Assembly: GCA_964644695.1 (NCBI GenBank)
Contig: CAZXWN010000009.1
Coordinates: 1 to 64,000 of the forward strand
Source: CAZXWN01 sp964644695 [NCBI: uncultured bacterium]
GTDB taxonomy: Bacteria > UBP4 > UBA4092
DNA length: 64,000 nucleotides
Reading direction: 5' to 3'
Positions 1-8,757 of the stretch are shown here, in pieces (position 1 is the first letter of the stretch; the number at the start of each line of letters is the position of its first letter). The position numbers and the translations under genes are program-made. The notes under the pieces are model-generated. The model had not been told where the DNA came from, ran no database searches, and was given only the letters and a program-made list of their open reading frames with translations.

Positions 1-1355
1 TGGGAATAACCTTTTTAGCCATCGGAATGGTCGGGTTTTTATTCCTGTGGAAACTTCGCAAGAGATGTGTATGGAAATCAAGTTTTGTAGTACTTATCGG
101 GACAGGATTTTGCTTATTACTATTTACACCCCTTGTCGTTATTGGGCCTCGGCCAGAAGTAAACTGCTATACAAAGGATATGATTAACTACACATTGTCT
201 GAAGTTGAAATTCGTGGAGACAAACTATTTCATCAAACGGGTCCGCAAACTCTATGGATAAGAAAATTAGAACCTGATAAAACCGAGACAAGTTTTGAAG
301 TTAGTGTGAAAAGTAAGCCGGATAGATATAATGCGGTAAATTTAAATAGTTCATTCATATATAGGGAAGATTCGTTTATTACACTGGAGACGGCATCCTC
401 AGGAGTCTATGTTTACCAGTTAAGTCTCGATACTTATGATTGGACGACAATCCGTGTCGTTGCCAATCCTAATCAATACTGGTCCTCACCAACCTCAGCA
501 CAATATCGTAGTAAAGTCACCCTGGCCCCAAAGGTTCTCAAAGAAGTTAAATTGCCTCCAGTCAAAGATCTGGTTTATGCGTGGCTTATGGCGGATAAGG
601 ATAATTATTACATCCGATATTTCTGTAGTACTTATCGAAAGAATCCTAACTATAAAAAAGGTGCAACCCACAAGCCGATGCCTGGTTTTGGTATGGCATA
701 TGGATTTGGTTCTGCGGACCCAAGTGTTTCAATTATTACCTCTCATTTTGCCAAAGATGTTTATGTTTTGGGAAAAGATGATTTGAGCATAAAAGAACAT
801 TACATCTTTGATACAACAAAACGGTTTAACACAATTCCTTTGATTCAAAATAGATATCTTTTCCAAATATCTGATTCTTCAGAAAACAAAACAGAAATTA
901 TTGATACCTTTGCCAAGCAATCCAGTAAGGAACGTATTGTGAATAGATTCTCTTATACAGTGGGGAGTTACTATCTGGATACATCCGATCGGATGTATAT
1001 CGCCACTCCGGGCAATTTACTGACAGTGATGGACATTAAGGATGTTCGAAATATAAAGGTACTTGGGACAATCCCCCTGTCATTTCGGGACAAGTTATCT
1101 CTTAATGAGTTTTATGAATTCAATTATGTCCAAAAAGGAAACCGGCTGATCTTCTGGAATACAACAAATTATTATGTAGCGGATATCAGCCGTCCCGATA
1201 AACCTGTTCTACTGTTCCGCCGAATCGTTCCGAGGAAACTGAACCTCAGAGAGCAAAAACTGTGTTGGGATCCGAAGATGAATTCTTTCAGACTGATTGC
1301 CCGAGGGATTAATGGATATCTTTATGTTGGTGATTATCCGTCGGTAATGAAATAA
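1..1355 (+). CDS. Membrane-anchored protein with LVIVD/beta-propeller-like C-terminus, 5' partial
   Basis: The reading frame is open to the left edge, so the start lies outside the window; an ATG at 27 falls inside a hydrophobic run and is unlikely to be the start. Two hydrophobic segments, the second reading FVVLIGTGFCLLLFTPLVV, are followed by about 390 polar residues rich in beta-strand patterns. Near the end are phrases such as LTVMDIKDVRNIKVLGTIPL and YVADISRPDKPVLLFRR, which resemble LVIVD repeats of bacterial surface beta-propellers. This fits a membrane-tethered extracytoplasmic propeller. No catalytic motif is visible and I do not recognise the family with certainty. An intrinsic terminator follows about 65 bases after the stop. 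Confidence 0.75.
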   Translation, partial: GITFLAIGMVGFLFLWKLRKRCVWKSSFVVLIGTGFCLLLFTPLVVIGPRPEVNCYTKDMINYTLSEVEIRGDKLFHQTGPQTLWIRKLEPDKTETSFEVSVKSKPDRYNAVNLNSSFIYREDSFITLETASSGVYVYQLSLDTYDWTTIRVVANPNQYWSSPTSAQYRSKVTLAPKVLKEVKLPPVKDLVYAWLMADKDNYYIRYFCSTYRKNPNYKKGATHKPMPGFGMAYGFGSADPSVSIITSHFAKDVYVLGKDDLSIKEHYIFDTTKRFNTIPLIQNRYLFQISDSSENKTEIIDTFAKQSSKERIVNRFSYTVGSYYLDTSDRMYIATPGNLLTVMDIKDVRNIKVLGTIPLSFRDKLSLNEFYEFNYVQKGNRLIFWNTTNYYVADISRPDKPVLLFRRIVPRKLNLREQKLCWDPKMNSFRLIARGINGYLYVGDYPSVMK

Positions 1356-1420
1356 AAAAGGGCGTGCAACAAGCTGGGATGGAGATTAAATAAAAAATTT
1401 AATCCTATATGTCCCGGCGA

Positions 1421-1454
1421 CACAGAGGGTTCCTCCCGGTCCCTCTGTGTTTTT
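1421..1454 (+). terminator. Rho-independent terminator
   Basis: A perfect 9-bp stem, CACAGAGGG (1421-1429) with CCCTCTGTG (1441-1449), is closed by an 11-base loop and followed by TTTTT. It ends the first gene. A second, AT-only 8-bp stem, GATTAAAT with ATTTAATC, lies just upstream at 1384-1404. Confidence 0.85.
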
Positions 1455-1535
1455 ATGAAGGGTTGGTAAACCATCAGGTGTGAAGCAGGCGTATAATATT
1501 AAAATAACACCTCAGAATAAAAGAAGTCATTTATT

Positions 1536-2438
1536 ATGCCAACGAAACTTACCCTTCAGGAAAAAACGGCTCTCAAAGCCGCAGGATTCCTGCCCCAGCG
1601 TCAAGAAGGATATTGCAGCTGTCGGATTGTGACAAAAAATGGAGTCAATACAGCTGAGGAGCTGATAGCCATTTCTCAGATTGCCCAGTCGTTTGCGAAG
1701 GGATATGTGAATTACACTTCCCGGATGACGGTTGAGATTCCATGGATACCTGTGGAAAGAGTCCCTGAAGTAAAAGAGGCTCTGGATAAGGCTGGACTTC
1801 TTTATGGCGGAACGGGTGCGTTGGTTCGGCCGGTTACCTCTTGTAAAGGGACGGTCTGTGTGTTTGGACTGGTGGACACTCAGGCTGTCTGCAAGAAAAT
1901 TCATGATCATTTTTATGAGGGATGGCACACAACACCTCTTCCCCATAAATTCAAAATTGGTGTAGGTGGATGTCCGAATAACTGTATCAAGCCCAGTTTG
2001 AATGATGTGGGATTGATTGGAGCCATCCATCCAAAAGTTGTGGAAGAAAATTGTAAAAATTGCAAAACCTGTCAGGCTGTGAAGATATGCCCTACCGGTG
2101 CCATTACTTATCAGGAAGGCCAGATTCCCCAATTGAATGAGGATTTATGTATCCAGTGTGGTCTGTGTATCTCCCGGTGTAGTTTTGGAATGTTTCAGGA
2201 AAAGAAAAAAGGATTCCGGATATTTCTGGGAGGCCGATGGGGGAAAGCTTATCGGCTGGGAACTCGTGTCCCGGGTATGTTTAGTGAGGAGCAGGCTTTC
2301 GGCCTGATCGAAAATGCGCTGAATTTCTATCGTACCGAAGGCAATCCTAAAGAACGGTTTGGTGATTTGCTCGACCGTTACGGTGTGGATGAGGCGCTGA
2401 AAACCATCACTGCCGGTCTGGGTGATACGACCATCTGA
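1536..2438 (+). CDS. Small siroheme / 4Fe-4S sulfite-nitrite reductase-like protein with two-cluster ferredoxin insert
   Basis: A 300-residue protein with the layout of small, single-subunit nitrite/sulfite-reductase relatives (group-I Fsr/AsrC-like). Siroheme-[4Fe-4S] ligands appear as C103-x4-C108 (SCKGTVC) and C146-x3-C150 (GGCPNNC). A 2[4Fe-4S] ferredoxin module follows: C173, C176, C179, C185 and C205, C208, C211, C215. The usual siroheme motif has five residues between the first two cysteines; here there are four. Such proteins reduce sulfite or nitrite, or may have other redox roles; the substrate cannot be read from sequence. No partner electron-transfer subunit lies next to it. The ATG at 1536 has only a weak purine-rich site (AGAAG) upstream. 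The short gap to ilvE contains a 7-bp hairpin (2476-2492) but no clear terminator. Confidence 0.85.
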   Translation: MPTKLTLQEKTALKAAGFLPQRQEGYCSCRIVTKNGVNTAEELIAISQIAQSFAKGYVNYTSRMTVEIPWIPVERVPEVKEALDKAGLLYGGTGALVRPVTSCKGTVCVFGLVDTQAVCKKIHDHFYEGWHTTPLPHKFKIGVGGCPNNCIKPSLNDVGLIGAIHPKVVEENCKNCKTCQAVKICPTGAITYQEGQIPQLNEDLCIQCGLCISRCSFGMFQEKKKGFRIFLGGRWGKAYRLGTRVPGMFSEEQAFGLIENALNFYRTEGNPKERFGDLLDRYGVDEALKTITAGLGDTTI

Positions 2439-2590
2439 CTCTGTATCAGACCATTACAATTAATATAATATCTCTGAGATTTCCAAAATCTCTGAAAAAG
2501 CGTTAAAATATAAGATTCAACAGGCAATTATTTATTATCTATACCTGTATCTATAGTAGGGAAAATTCCCTGGAAAGAGAGCGTAAAACC

Positions 2591-3511
2591 ATGGCGAGTC
2601 AAACAAAAACAGTGAAAGCGGCCGCAAGCCCTGAAATTCTTATTTATCTGGATGGTAAATTTGTACCCAAATCTCAGGCCATGGTCTCTGTCTTTGACCA
2701 CGGATTTTTATATGGAGATGGTTGTTTTGAAGGGATTCGGGCCTACAACGGTCGTGTTTTCCGACTGGAACAGCATCTGAAACGGTTTTATGATTCGGCG
2801 CGTGCCATCCTATTAACTATTCCCCTTTCCATGAAAGAGATGGAACAAGTGGTGGTGGAGACGGTCCGTGTCAATAAATTTAAAGATTGTTATATCCGGT
2901 TGGTGGTGTCCCGCGGCCCTGGCGATTTAGGCTTGGCACCTTGGAAATGTTCCAAACCGACCGTGTTATGTATCGCTGACAAAATTGCTTTGTATCCGGA
3001 AGAACTTTATCGCAATGGCCTGAGTATCTGTACCGTGCCTACCCGAAGAAACACTCCGGAAGCTATCAACCCCAACATTAAGTCCCTCAATTACCTTAAT
3101 AATATTCTGGCTAAAATTGAGGCAAAAAATGCCGGCTGTGAAGAAGCTCTGATGATGAATCAGCAGGGATATGTGGCTGAATGTACCGGTGATAATCTAT
3201 TCATCATTCGTAATGGTGTCTTGATCACTCCACCAGCCTCCGCGGGTGCTCTCGATGGTATAACCAAACAGGCCGTGTTGGAAGTTGCCGGTAAGCTGAA
3301 AATCAAGACAGCTGAAACCAATTTGACACGGTTTGATGTGTTTAATGCTGAGGAATGTTTCCTGACTGGGACCGCTGCTGAAATCATCCCGGTCGTGGGT
3401 GTGGATGCCCGCCAAATTGGAAACGGTAAACCAGGCCCCAAGACCATTAAGCTGATTGCTGAATTTAAGAAGCTGACCCAAAAGACAGGGACTCCAGTTT
3501 ACAAAAAATAG
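2591..3511 (+). CDS. ilvE: Branched-chain amino acid aminotransferase (class IV PLP enzyme)
   Basis: Fold-type IV PLP aminotransferase of 306 residues. The N-terminal block FDHGFLYGDGCFEGIRAY is typical of IlvE/D-amino-acid aminotransferases. The catalytic lysine is K164 in NPNIKSLNYLNN, and the glutamate region EALMMNQQGYVAECTGDNLF is followed by the phosphate-binding GTAAEI block. It is predicted to transfer amino groups between glutamate and the branched-chain 2-oxo acids in the cytosol. The extension of about 15 residues before the first strand is slightly long for the family. The ATG at 2591 follows GGAAAGAGAG. An AGGGAA-aa-TTCCCT inverted repeat (2558-2571) lies just upstream and could be an operator. 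Family assignment is firm; branched-chain versus D-amino-acid or aminodeoxychorismate specificity is inferred from overall similarity. Confidence 0.9.
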   Translation: MASQTKTVKAAASPEILIYLDGKFVPKSQAMVSVFDHGFLYGDGCFEGIRAYNGRVFRLEQHLKRFYDSARAILLTIPLSMKEMEQVVVETVRVNKFKDCYIRLVVSRGPGDLGLAPWKCSKPTVLCIADKIALYPEELYRNGLSICTVPTRRNTPEAINPNIKSLNYLNNILAKIEAKNAGCEEALMMNQQGYVAECTGDNLFIIRNGVLITPPASAGALDGITKQAVLEVAGKLKIKTAETNLTRFDVFNAEECFLTGTAAEIIPVVGVDARQIGNGKPGPKTIKLIAEFKKLTQKTGTPVYKK

Positions 3512-3626
3512 TCACGGGATTTCTGTCATAGACCGGGGTGTTCCGGTCGGGATAGAATAGAATAAGGAACAGTATTTAATCTCACCAGGTCCGGTTTCTT
3601 TTAAGGGGCCGGACCGGGAGTCTTTT

Positions 3627-4148
3627 ATGGTTTACTGTGACATCTGTAAACAAGTACCCGCAAGCCTGCACATTACCCGCATTGAGGGTGGGCAGGTCTA
3701 TGAAATACATTATTGTCAGAAATGCGCCGAAGCTCAGACTAACTTGAAACCCAATATGAGTGATTTGGAGATTGTGGAAGAAATCTTCAAGGAAGTCGCT
3801 GCAAAAGTAGCCGATACCGGAACCCCCATTGGCTCAATTAAGGAAGGGATGATCTGTCCTTCCTGCGGGATGAAGATGACCCAATTCTATAAAACAGCAA
3901 AACTGGGTTGTCCGGAATGTTATAACGCTTTCAAAAACGGGCGCGAGGGCATTCGTTCTATATTACGGAAAATCCATGGGAATAATCACCATGTCGGCAA
4001 AACTCCCAATGTCCCCACTGATATTGTTGAACGGGAAAAGCGTATCCGCGAACTGGATGCTGAATTGGCAGCGGCGGTTAAATTGGAAAATTACGAAAAA
4101 GCGGCGGAACTTCGTGACCAAATCAAAAAACTGGGGGGAATCCGGTAA
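3627..4148 (+). CDS. mcsA: McsA, zinc-binding activator of protein arginine kinase
   Basis: A 173-residue protein with paired CxxC zinc motifs: CDIC near residues 4-7, CQKC about 25 residues later, then CPSC and CPEC in the middle. A C-terminal UVR motif (roughly 135-170, with ENYEKAAELRDQIKKL) matches UvrB/ClpC. This is the McsA architecture. In Bacillus McsA binds and activates the arginine kinase McsB, which marks misfolded proteins and CtsR for ClpCP. It is followed 41 bases later by mcsB and then clpC, the Firmicutes order but without ctsR in front. Cytosolic. Confidence 0.93.
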   Translation: MVYCDICKQVPASLHITRIEGGQVYEIHYCQKCAEAQTNLKPNMSDLEIVEEIFKEVAAKVADTGTPIGSIKEGMICPSCGMKMTQFYKTAKLGCPECYNAFKNGREGIRSILRKIHGNNHHVGKTPNVPTDIVEREKRIRELDAELAAAVKLENYEKAAELRDQIKKLGGIR

Positions 4149-4189
4149 AACATCCCTGTAGAACAGGTGTTTTATCGAAATAATGCCAC

Positions 4190-5272
4190 ATGATACCAGA
4201 TATCCCATCCCCAGAAACTTATCTCCGAAACCTGGCTCGCCGGCCTTGCCCTTGGATAGCATCCGAAGGCCCTTTTAGTCATACCGTTATTTCCAGCAGA
4301 ATCCGACTTGCCAGGAATCTGGCAGGTCATAAATTCCCCCATTGGGCTAATCCCGATGAACTCGACTCCATTGGACTTGAGATCCATCAAGCTATCTTAC
4401 AGGCAGATAGTTACCATGGAGCTATTTTCCTCCGGATGGAAGAGTTTTCCCCTCGTGAACGAAACCTATTGAAAGAACGTCACTTAATCAGCCATGAAAT
4501 GACCCGAAGTGGTCAGTCCCGGTCTGTTTTCATTCCCCCGGGCGAAGAAGGTTCGGTCATGATTAATGAAGAGGACCACCTCAGGGTACAGGTAATTGAA
4601 CCGGGTTTGTCTCTGGCTGTGGCATGGAACAGGATTCAACGGGTTAATACCGAATTAGAGGCTTTTTTGAACTTTTCCTTCTCTGCAGAATATGGTTATC
4701 TGACTACTTGTCCCTCCAATACAGGGACGGGTTTGAGAGCCTCAGTCATGATGCATCTTCCGGGCTTGGTTATGACTGGCGGATTGGCGGGCATAATCAA
4801 GATGCTCCAAACAGCGGGATTGGCTGTTCGCGGCTTTTTTGGTGAGGGAAGTGAGGCCTTTGGTGATATTTACCAGATATCCAATCAGGTGACTTTGGGG
4901 CAAACCGAAGAAGAATTGATCCGCCATGTGGATGGTTATGTAAAACAGGTGGCCGGCCGGGAAATGGCCAGCCGTAAAGAATTGTTCCACCAGGCACGGG
5001 CAAAGGCGGAAGATGCTGTCTTCCGGGCATGTGGCATCCTCACTCGTGCGCGAATGATGTCAACTCCTGATGCCTTGCAACAGTTATCCTATCTAAGATT
5101 GGGTGTAGGATATGGCCTGGTAAATCTGTCTTATCCAAAAGTAGATGAGCTGGGACTGATTATTCAGCCTGCACATCTTCAGATACTGGCTGGACAGGAA
5201 CTGGATGAAGGGGCTCAGGACATCCTTCGAGCCGAATGTATTCGGAACCAGTTGGCACACTACGGTTTATAG
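4190..5272 (+). CDS. mcsB: McsB, protein arginine kinase
   Basis: A 360-residue ATP:guanido phosphotransferase. SSRIRLARN at residues 35-43 is the arginine-kinase family signature, and CPSNTGTGLRASV beginning at C174 corresponds to the catalytic-loop cysteine region (C167 in Bacillus McsB). The length matches McsB (about 350-365) and is shorter than metazoan arginine kinases, which carry an extra N-terminal helical domain. It phosphorylates arginines on client proteins to send them to ClpC-ClpP. It lies between mcsA and clpC on the same strand. The ATG at 4190 has no strong Shine-Dalgarno, which suggests translational coupling to mcsA or a weakly translated start. Confidence 0.95.
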   Translation: MIPDIPSPETYLRNLARRPCPWIASEGPFSHTVISSRIRLARNLAGHKFPHWANPDELDSIGLEIHQAILQADSYHGAIFLRMEEFSPRERNLLKERHLISHEMTRSGQSRSVFIPPGEEGSVMINEEDHLRVQVIEPGLSLAVAWNRIQRVNTELEAFLNFSFSAEYGYLTTCPSNTGTGLRASVMMHLPGLVMTGGLAGIIKMLQTAGLAVRGFFGEGSEAFGDIYQISNQVTLGQTEEELIRHVDGYVKQVAGREMASRKELFHQARAKAEDAVFRACGILTRARMMSTPDALQQLSYLRLGVGYGLVNLSYPKVDELGLIIQPAHLQILAGQELDEGAQDILRAECIRNQLAHYGL

Positions 5273-5432
5273 ACTTATTGGAACAAATCGACCTGTTATC
5301 AACGTTACAAATTATATAAAAAGGCATAAACTAATAGTATATAGATAGACAGCAGTACCTCGGGCAGGGACAGTTTTCTGAGAATATCTCAGACCACTGG
5401 AATGAACCGATAGAGGCTGTAAGGAGGACATC

Positions 5433-7904
5433 GTGAACCTCGAATTCACTGAGCGCGTTAAAAAAATTATCACCACCATATCGAAAGAAGAAGCGGCCCG
5501 GTTGGGGCATGAATATATCGGTACCGAACACATTCTTCTGGCCCTTATCCGTGAAGGCAATGGGTTGGGGTGTGATGTCCTTCGTCAAATGAATGTGGAT
5601 TTAGAGTTATTGGCTATGGAGATGGAAAAACGGATTAAAGGTCCTGCCGGTCTTCCCGTTCTTGGAAATATCGGTTACACTCCCAAAGCTCATCGGTCTA
5701 TTGAACTGGCCCGGGAAGAAGCCCGTGGCATGAATATGAATTATGTGGGTACGGAACATCTGCTTCTCGGACTTATCCGGGAAGGTGAAGGTTTGGCGTC
5801 CCAGGTATTAGACCATTTCGGCGTAAATATAGACTCCACTCGGGCTGTTGTTCAAAAAGTCCTTGGTGGTGATGCTCCCCAGACTGCCGCACCCTCCAAA
5901 AAGCGTTCGAAAACACCCGCCCTTGATACCTTCGGTCGTGACCTTACGGAAATGGCTCGTGAAGGCAAACTCGACCCTGTGATTGGCCGTGAAGATGAGA
6001 TTGAACGGGTACTGCAGATTCTCTGCCGCCGTACCAAAAACAATCCGGTCCTGTTAGGTGAACCGGGTGTCGGAAAAACCGCTATCGTTGAAGGTATCGC
6101 CCAGAAAATTGTGGCGAATCATGCCCCCGATATTCTCGCAAATAAACGGTTGTTGACCCTTGATTTAGCCGCTGTGGTGGCAGGTACCAAATACCGGGGT
6201 CAATTTGAAGAACGCTTGAAAGCGATCATGACCGAAATCAAGCGGACTGACGATATTATCCTTTTTATTGATGAATTACATACCCTCATTGGTGCCGGTG
6301 CCGCTGAAGGGGCCATCGACGCTTCCAATATGCTCAAGCCTGCCTTGGCGCGTGGTGAATTACAGTGCATTGGTGCGACCACCCTTGAAGAATACCGCAA
6401 ATTTATTGAGCGGGATGGTGCTCTTGAACGCAGATTCCAAACGGTGAATGTTGACCCGCCCACTCCGGAAGATGCTTTCCAAATTCTTAAAGGTCTCCGC
6501 GAAAAATATGAGTTGTTCCACGGTGTAACTTATACGGAAGATGCCCTGGCCTCTGCCGTGAAGTTGTCGGACCGTTATATCACCGGTCGTTTCTTGCCGG
6601 ATAAGGCGATTGACCTGTTGGATGAAGCGGGTGCCAGAGCCCGGTTGAAGTCACAGAGTCGGCCCCCAGATTTCAAGGCCATGAAACAGCAGGTTGAGCA
6701 AATCCAGACGGATAAAGAAAATGCTATCCGTGAACAGGATTATGAGAAGGCTGCCCGTCTCCGCGATCAAGAACGCAAGATGAAAGCCAAGTATGACGAA
6801 GAAGTAAAAACGTGGGAAGAAGTAAAAGAAAAGACCCAGAAGTTAAACCAGATTGGGCCGGAAGATATTGCATTCATCGTTGCAAAATGGACGGGTGTCC
6901 CTGCCATTAAACTCGAACAAAAAGAATCCGAGCGATTACTCCAGATGGAAGCCGCTCTGCAAAATCGTGTCATTGGTCAGGAGGAAGCCGTTATTGCCAT
7001 CTCCAAATCTATCCGGAGAGCTCGAGCGGGTTTGAAAAATACTAAACGCCCGATAGGTTCCTTCATTTTCCTCGGACCAACCGGTGTCGGTAAAACGGAA
7101 CTGGCGCGTGCCTTGGCACACTTCATGTTTGATGATGACAATGCAATGGTCCGGATTGATATGTCCGAATACATGGAGAAACATGCCGTTTCTCGATTGG
7201 TCGGTGCACCTCCGGGCTATATTGGACATGATGAAGGCGGTCAGTTAACGGAAAAAGTCCGTCGGCGCCCTTATTCGGTGGTTCTCTTTGATGAAATCGA
7301 AAAAGCCCATCCTGAAGTATTTAATATTCTCCTTCAGTTATTGGATGATGGTCGTTTGACTGATTCTAACGGACGAACGGTGGACTTCCGGAACTGCGTG
7401 GTCATTATGACCTCTAACCTCGGGACTCGTTTCATTAATACTGCCGGTGGACTTGGGTTCCACTCTGATGACCCGCGCGCCGGATATCAGGCTATGAAAG
7501 ACAAAGTGATGGATGAATTGAAGAAATCCTTCAATCCTGAGTTCCTCAACCGTGTCGATGAAGTAGTGGTCTTCCACCAGTTGGATGAAGGACATATCCT
7601 CAAGATTATCGACATTATGCTGAAAGATATCCTGGACCGGTTGGCTGATCGGATGATAACTCTGACGCTGACTATGGATGCCAAAAACTATATCGTGAAA
7701 TATGGATATGACCCTGCAAATGGTGCGCGTCCATTACGGCGCGCCCTCCAGCGCTTCGTTGAAGACCCTCTCTCTGAAGAGTTACTCAAAGGTTCCTTCA
7801 AAGATGGGGATAACATCATCGCCGACATCGATGGGGATAAGCTGCTCTTTAAACGAGTGGAACCGGTGGTGGAAGAAGAACCCGCTACAACGGAAACTAC
7901 TTAA
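5433..7904 (+). CDS. clpC: ClpC, AAA+ unfoldase of the Clp protease
   Basis: An 823-residue class-I Clp ATPase. Two N-terminal Clp_N repeats (about 1-145, each with GTEHxLLxLIREG) are followed by AAA module 1 (Walker A GEPGVGKT near 208, Walker [14 protein letters not shown]). A UVR-containing middle domain ([13 protein letters not shown] near 430) precedes AAA module 2 (Walker A GPTGVGKT near 547, Walker [17 protein letters not shown]) and the C-terminal D2-small domain. The UVR linker separates ClpC from ClpA and ClpB. It is the unfoldase that delivers arginine-phosphorylated substrates to ClpP; clpP is not in this window. The start is GTG at 5433, fixed by AAGGAGG at 5421-5427. The last 14 codons plus the terminator are duplicated downstream at 8291. 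Confidence 0.97.
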   Translation: MNLEFTERVKKIITTISKEEAARLGHEYIGTEHILLALIREGNGLGCDVLRQMNVDLELLAMEMEKRIKGPAGLPVLGNIGYTPKAHRSIELAREEARGMNMNYVGTEHLLLGLIREGEGLASQVLDHFGVNIDSTRAVVQKVLGGDAPQTAAPSKKRSKTPALDTFGRDLTEMAREGKLDPVIGREDEIERVLQILCRRTKNNPVLLGEPGVGKTAIVEGIAQKIVANHAPDILANKRLLTLDLAAVVAGTKYRGQFEERLKAIMTEIKRTDDIILFIDELHTLIGAGAAEGAIDASNMLKPALARGELQCIGATTLEEYRKFIERDGALERRFQTVNVDPPTPEDAFQILKGLREKYELFHGVTYTEDALASAVKLSDRYITGRFLPDKAIDLLDEAGARARLKSQSRPPDFKAMKQQVEQIQTDKENAIREQDYEKAARLRDQERKMKAKYDEEVKTWEEVKEKTQKLNQIGPEDIAFIVAKWTGVPAIKLEQKESERLLQMEAALQNRVIGQEEAVIAISKSIRRARAGLKNTKRPIGSFIFLGPTGVGKTELARALAHFMFDDDNAMVRIDMSEYMEKHAVSRLVGAPPGYIGHDEGGQLTEKVRRRPYSVVLFDEIEKAHPEVFNILLQLLDDGRLTDSNGRTVDFRNCVVIMTSNLGTRFINTAGGLGFHSDDPRAGYQAMKDKVMDELKKSFNPEFLNRVDEVVVFHQLDEGHILKIIDIMLKDILDRLADRMITLTLTMDAKNYIVKYGYDPANGARPLRRALQRFVEDPLSEELLKGSFKDGDNIIADIDGDKLLFKRVEPVVEEEPATTETT

Positions 7905-7922
7905 TTAAACTCTCGGAAAATA

Positions 7923-7963
7923 AAAAGACCGTCAGACAATCTTGTCTGGCGGTCTTTTGTTTT
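7923..7963 (+). terminator. Strong terminator after clpC, probably bidirectional
   Basis: A 17-bp stem (AAAAGACCGTCAGACAA, 7923-7939, pairing with 7942-7958, one G-U) has a 2-base central loop and a T-rich tail. The A-run on the other side makes it usable also for the convergent small gene ending at 7986. An identical copy lies at 8354-8389. Confidence 0.93.
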
Positions 7964-7985
7964 ATCATCGCTTTGCTTAGGGAAT

Positions 7986-8207
7986 CTACTTTTTCTTTCG
8001 TCCCACAAAAAAGTAAATAATGGCTCCAATCATATGTGTAAAAACAATAACAAGAGTCCAAACCAGTTTTTCATTACTATCAAGTTCTTTATTAGTCAGG
8101 CAGTCTATCAGCATCCACATCCAGAGAACTATAGATACTAAGGCGATAAAAAACGCAAATATAAAGAAAATTCCAAACATTGTTGCGATTCCTGCTTCTG
8201 GCCCCAT
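7986..8207 (-). CDS. Small PLDc_N-like membrane protein, copy 1
   Basis: A 73-residue protein with two hydrophobic helices flanking a polar loop: MWMLIDCLTNKELDSNEK then LVWTLVIVFTHMIGAIIYFF, ending in VGRKKK. This is the layout of the phospholipase-D-nuclease N-terminal (PLDc_N) family, small two-helix membrane proteins often found without any PLD domain. The function is unknown. The ATG at 8207 is preceded by GGAGGG at a 6-base spacing, a clear Shine-Dalgarno. It converges with clpC and shares its terminator. A paralogue with nearly the same C-terminal 45 residues lies at 8408-8620 in the second duplication unit. Confidence 0.82.
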   Translation of the reverse strand: MGPEAGIATMFGIFFIFAFFIALVSIVLWMWMLIDCLTNKELDSNEKLVWTLVIVFTHMIGAIIYFFVGRKKK

Positions 8208-8290
8208 TAACTACCCTCCAAAATGAATAAAATTTTGTATTGGTTCCACCCATATTACCACATTTTTAGTGATAAACAGGGTTATAAGTA

Positions 8291-8335
8291 GAACCGGTGG
8301 TGGAAGAAGAACCCGCTACAACGGAAACTACTTAA
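8291..8335 (+). pseudogene. Non-coding copy of the clpC 3' end
   Basis: Forty-five bases identical to 7860-7904 would encode [14 protein letters not shown] and a stop codon, as at the ClpC C-terminus. No start or upstream coding sequence is attached, so it is a passenger of the duplication and not a gene. Confidence 0.85.
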
Positions 8336-8353
8336 TTAAACTCTCGGAAAATA

Positions 8354-8394
8354 AAAAGACCGTCAGACAATCTTGTCTGGCGGTCTTTTGTTTT
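8354..8394 (+). terminator. Duplicated clpC-type terminator
   Basis: Exact copy of the 7923-7958 hairpin at offset 431. In its new place it can only serve the convergent minus-strand gene at 8408-8620 or catch read-through from the left. Confidence 0.88.
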
Positions 8395-8407
8395 ATCATC
8401 GCGTTGC

Positions 8408-8620
8408 TTAGGAAAGCCGCTTTTTCTTTCGTCCCACAAAAAAGTAGATAATGGCTCCAATAAATTGTGTAAAAGCAATAATAAGAGCCCAAACCAGTTT
8501 TTCATTACTATCAAGTTCCTTATTAGTCAGGCAGTCTATCAGCATCCATATCCAGAACGCTGCAGATGCTAAAACGATAGAAACCATAAATATTACGAAA
8601 ATTATAAACATTGCTGACAT
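8408..8620 (-). CDS. Small PLDc_N-like membrane protein, copy 2
   Basis: A 70-residue paralogue of the 7986-8207 protein with two helices around WMLIDCLTNKELDSNEK and the end VGRKKKRLS. The frame runs on upstream to a GTG at 8668, but the best ribosome site is GGAGGG at 8633-8638, so I start at the ATG at 8620 (12-base spacing). The codon aligned with the copy-1 ATG reads ATT here, which implies that the start moved after duplication. The copy-1 stop TAG corresponds to CGG here, adding RLS. It is transcribed away from hypC. Function unknown. Confidence 0.75.
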   Translation of the reverse strand: MSAMFIIFVIFMVSIVLASAAFWIWMLIDCLTNKELDSNEKLVWALIIAFTQFIGAIIYFFVGRKKKRLS

Positions 8621-8757
8621 TGCAATTAGCCACCCTCCAAAACAGATAAAATTTTGTATTGGTCTCACTCATATTACCATATCTTAAATTTTAGCTATAA
8701 ACAGGGTTATAATAGGAAAAATAATTTCCCCGATTCCTGAGAGGTAGAAAACGGATC

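Larger units (their letters stand above)
7860..8287. repeat. Tandem segmental duplication, unit 1
   Basis: This segment matches 8291-8712 at an offset of 431 bases. From 7860 to 7971 (112 bases: the last clpC codons, stop codon and terminator) the two copies are identical by eye. The first difference is at 7972/8403. Beyond that the copies stay alignable through the small membrane-protein gene and its leader to the phrase ATAAACAGGGTTATAA, with perhaps 80-90% identity and small indels. Unit 2 starts immediately after unit 1 ends, so this is a true head-to-tail duplication. Confidence 0.92.
8291..8712. repeat. Tandem segmental duplication, unit 2
   Basis: Second copy of the 7860-8287 segment. 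It carries a displaced copy of the clpC 3' end (8291-8335), the duplicated terminator (8354-8389) and the paralogous small membrane-protein gene. It ends at ATAAACAGGGTTATAA (around 8697-8712), just before hypC. Confidence 0.92.

Noticed and set aside
1527-2132. A 201-codon minus-strand frame opposite the siroheme protein
   Set aside because: The plus-strand gene has all expected cysteine motifs; the antisense frame has no domain or ribosome site.
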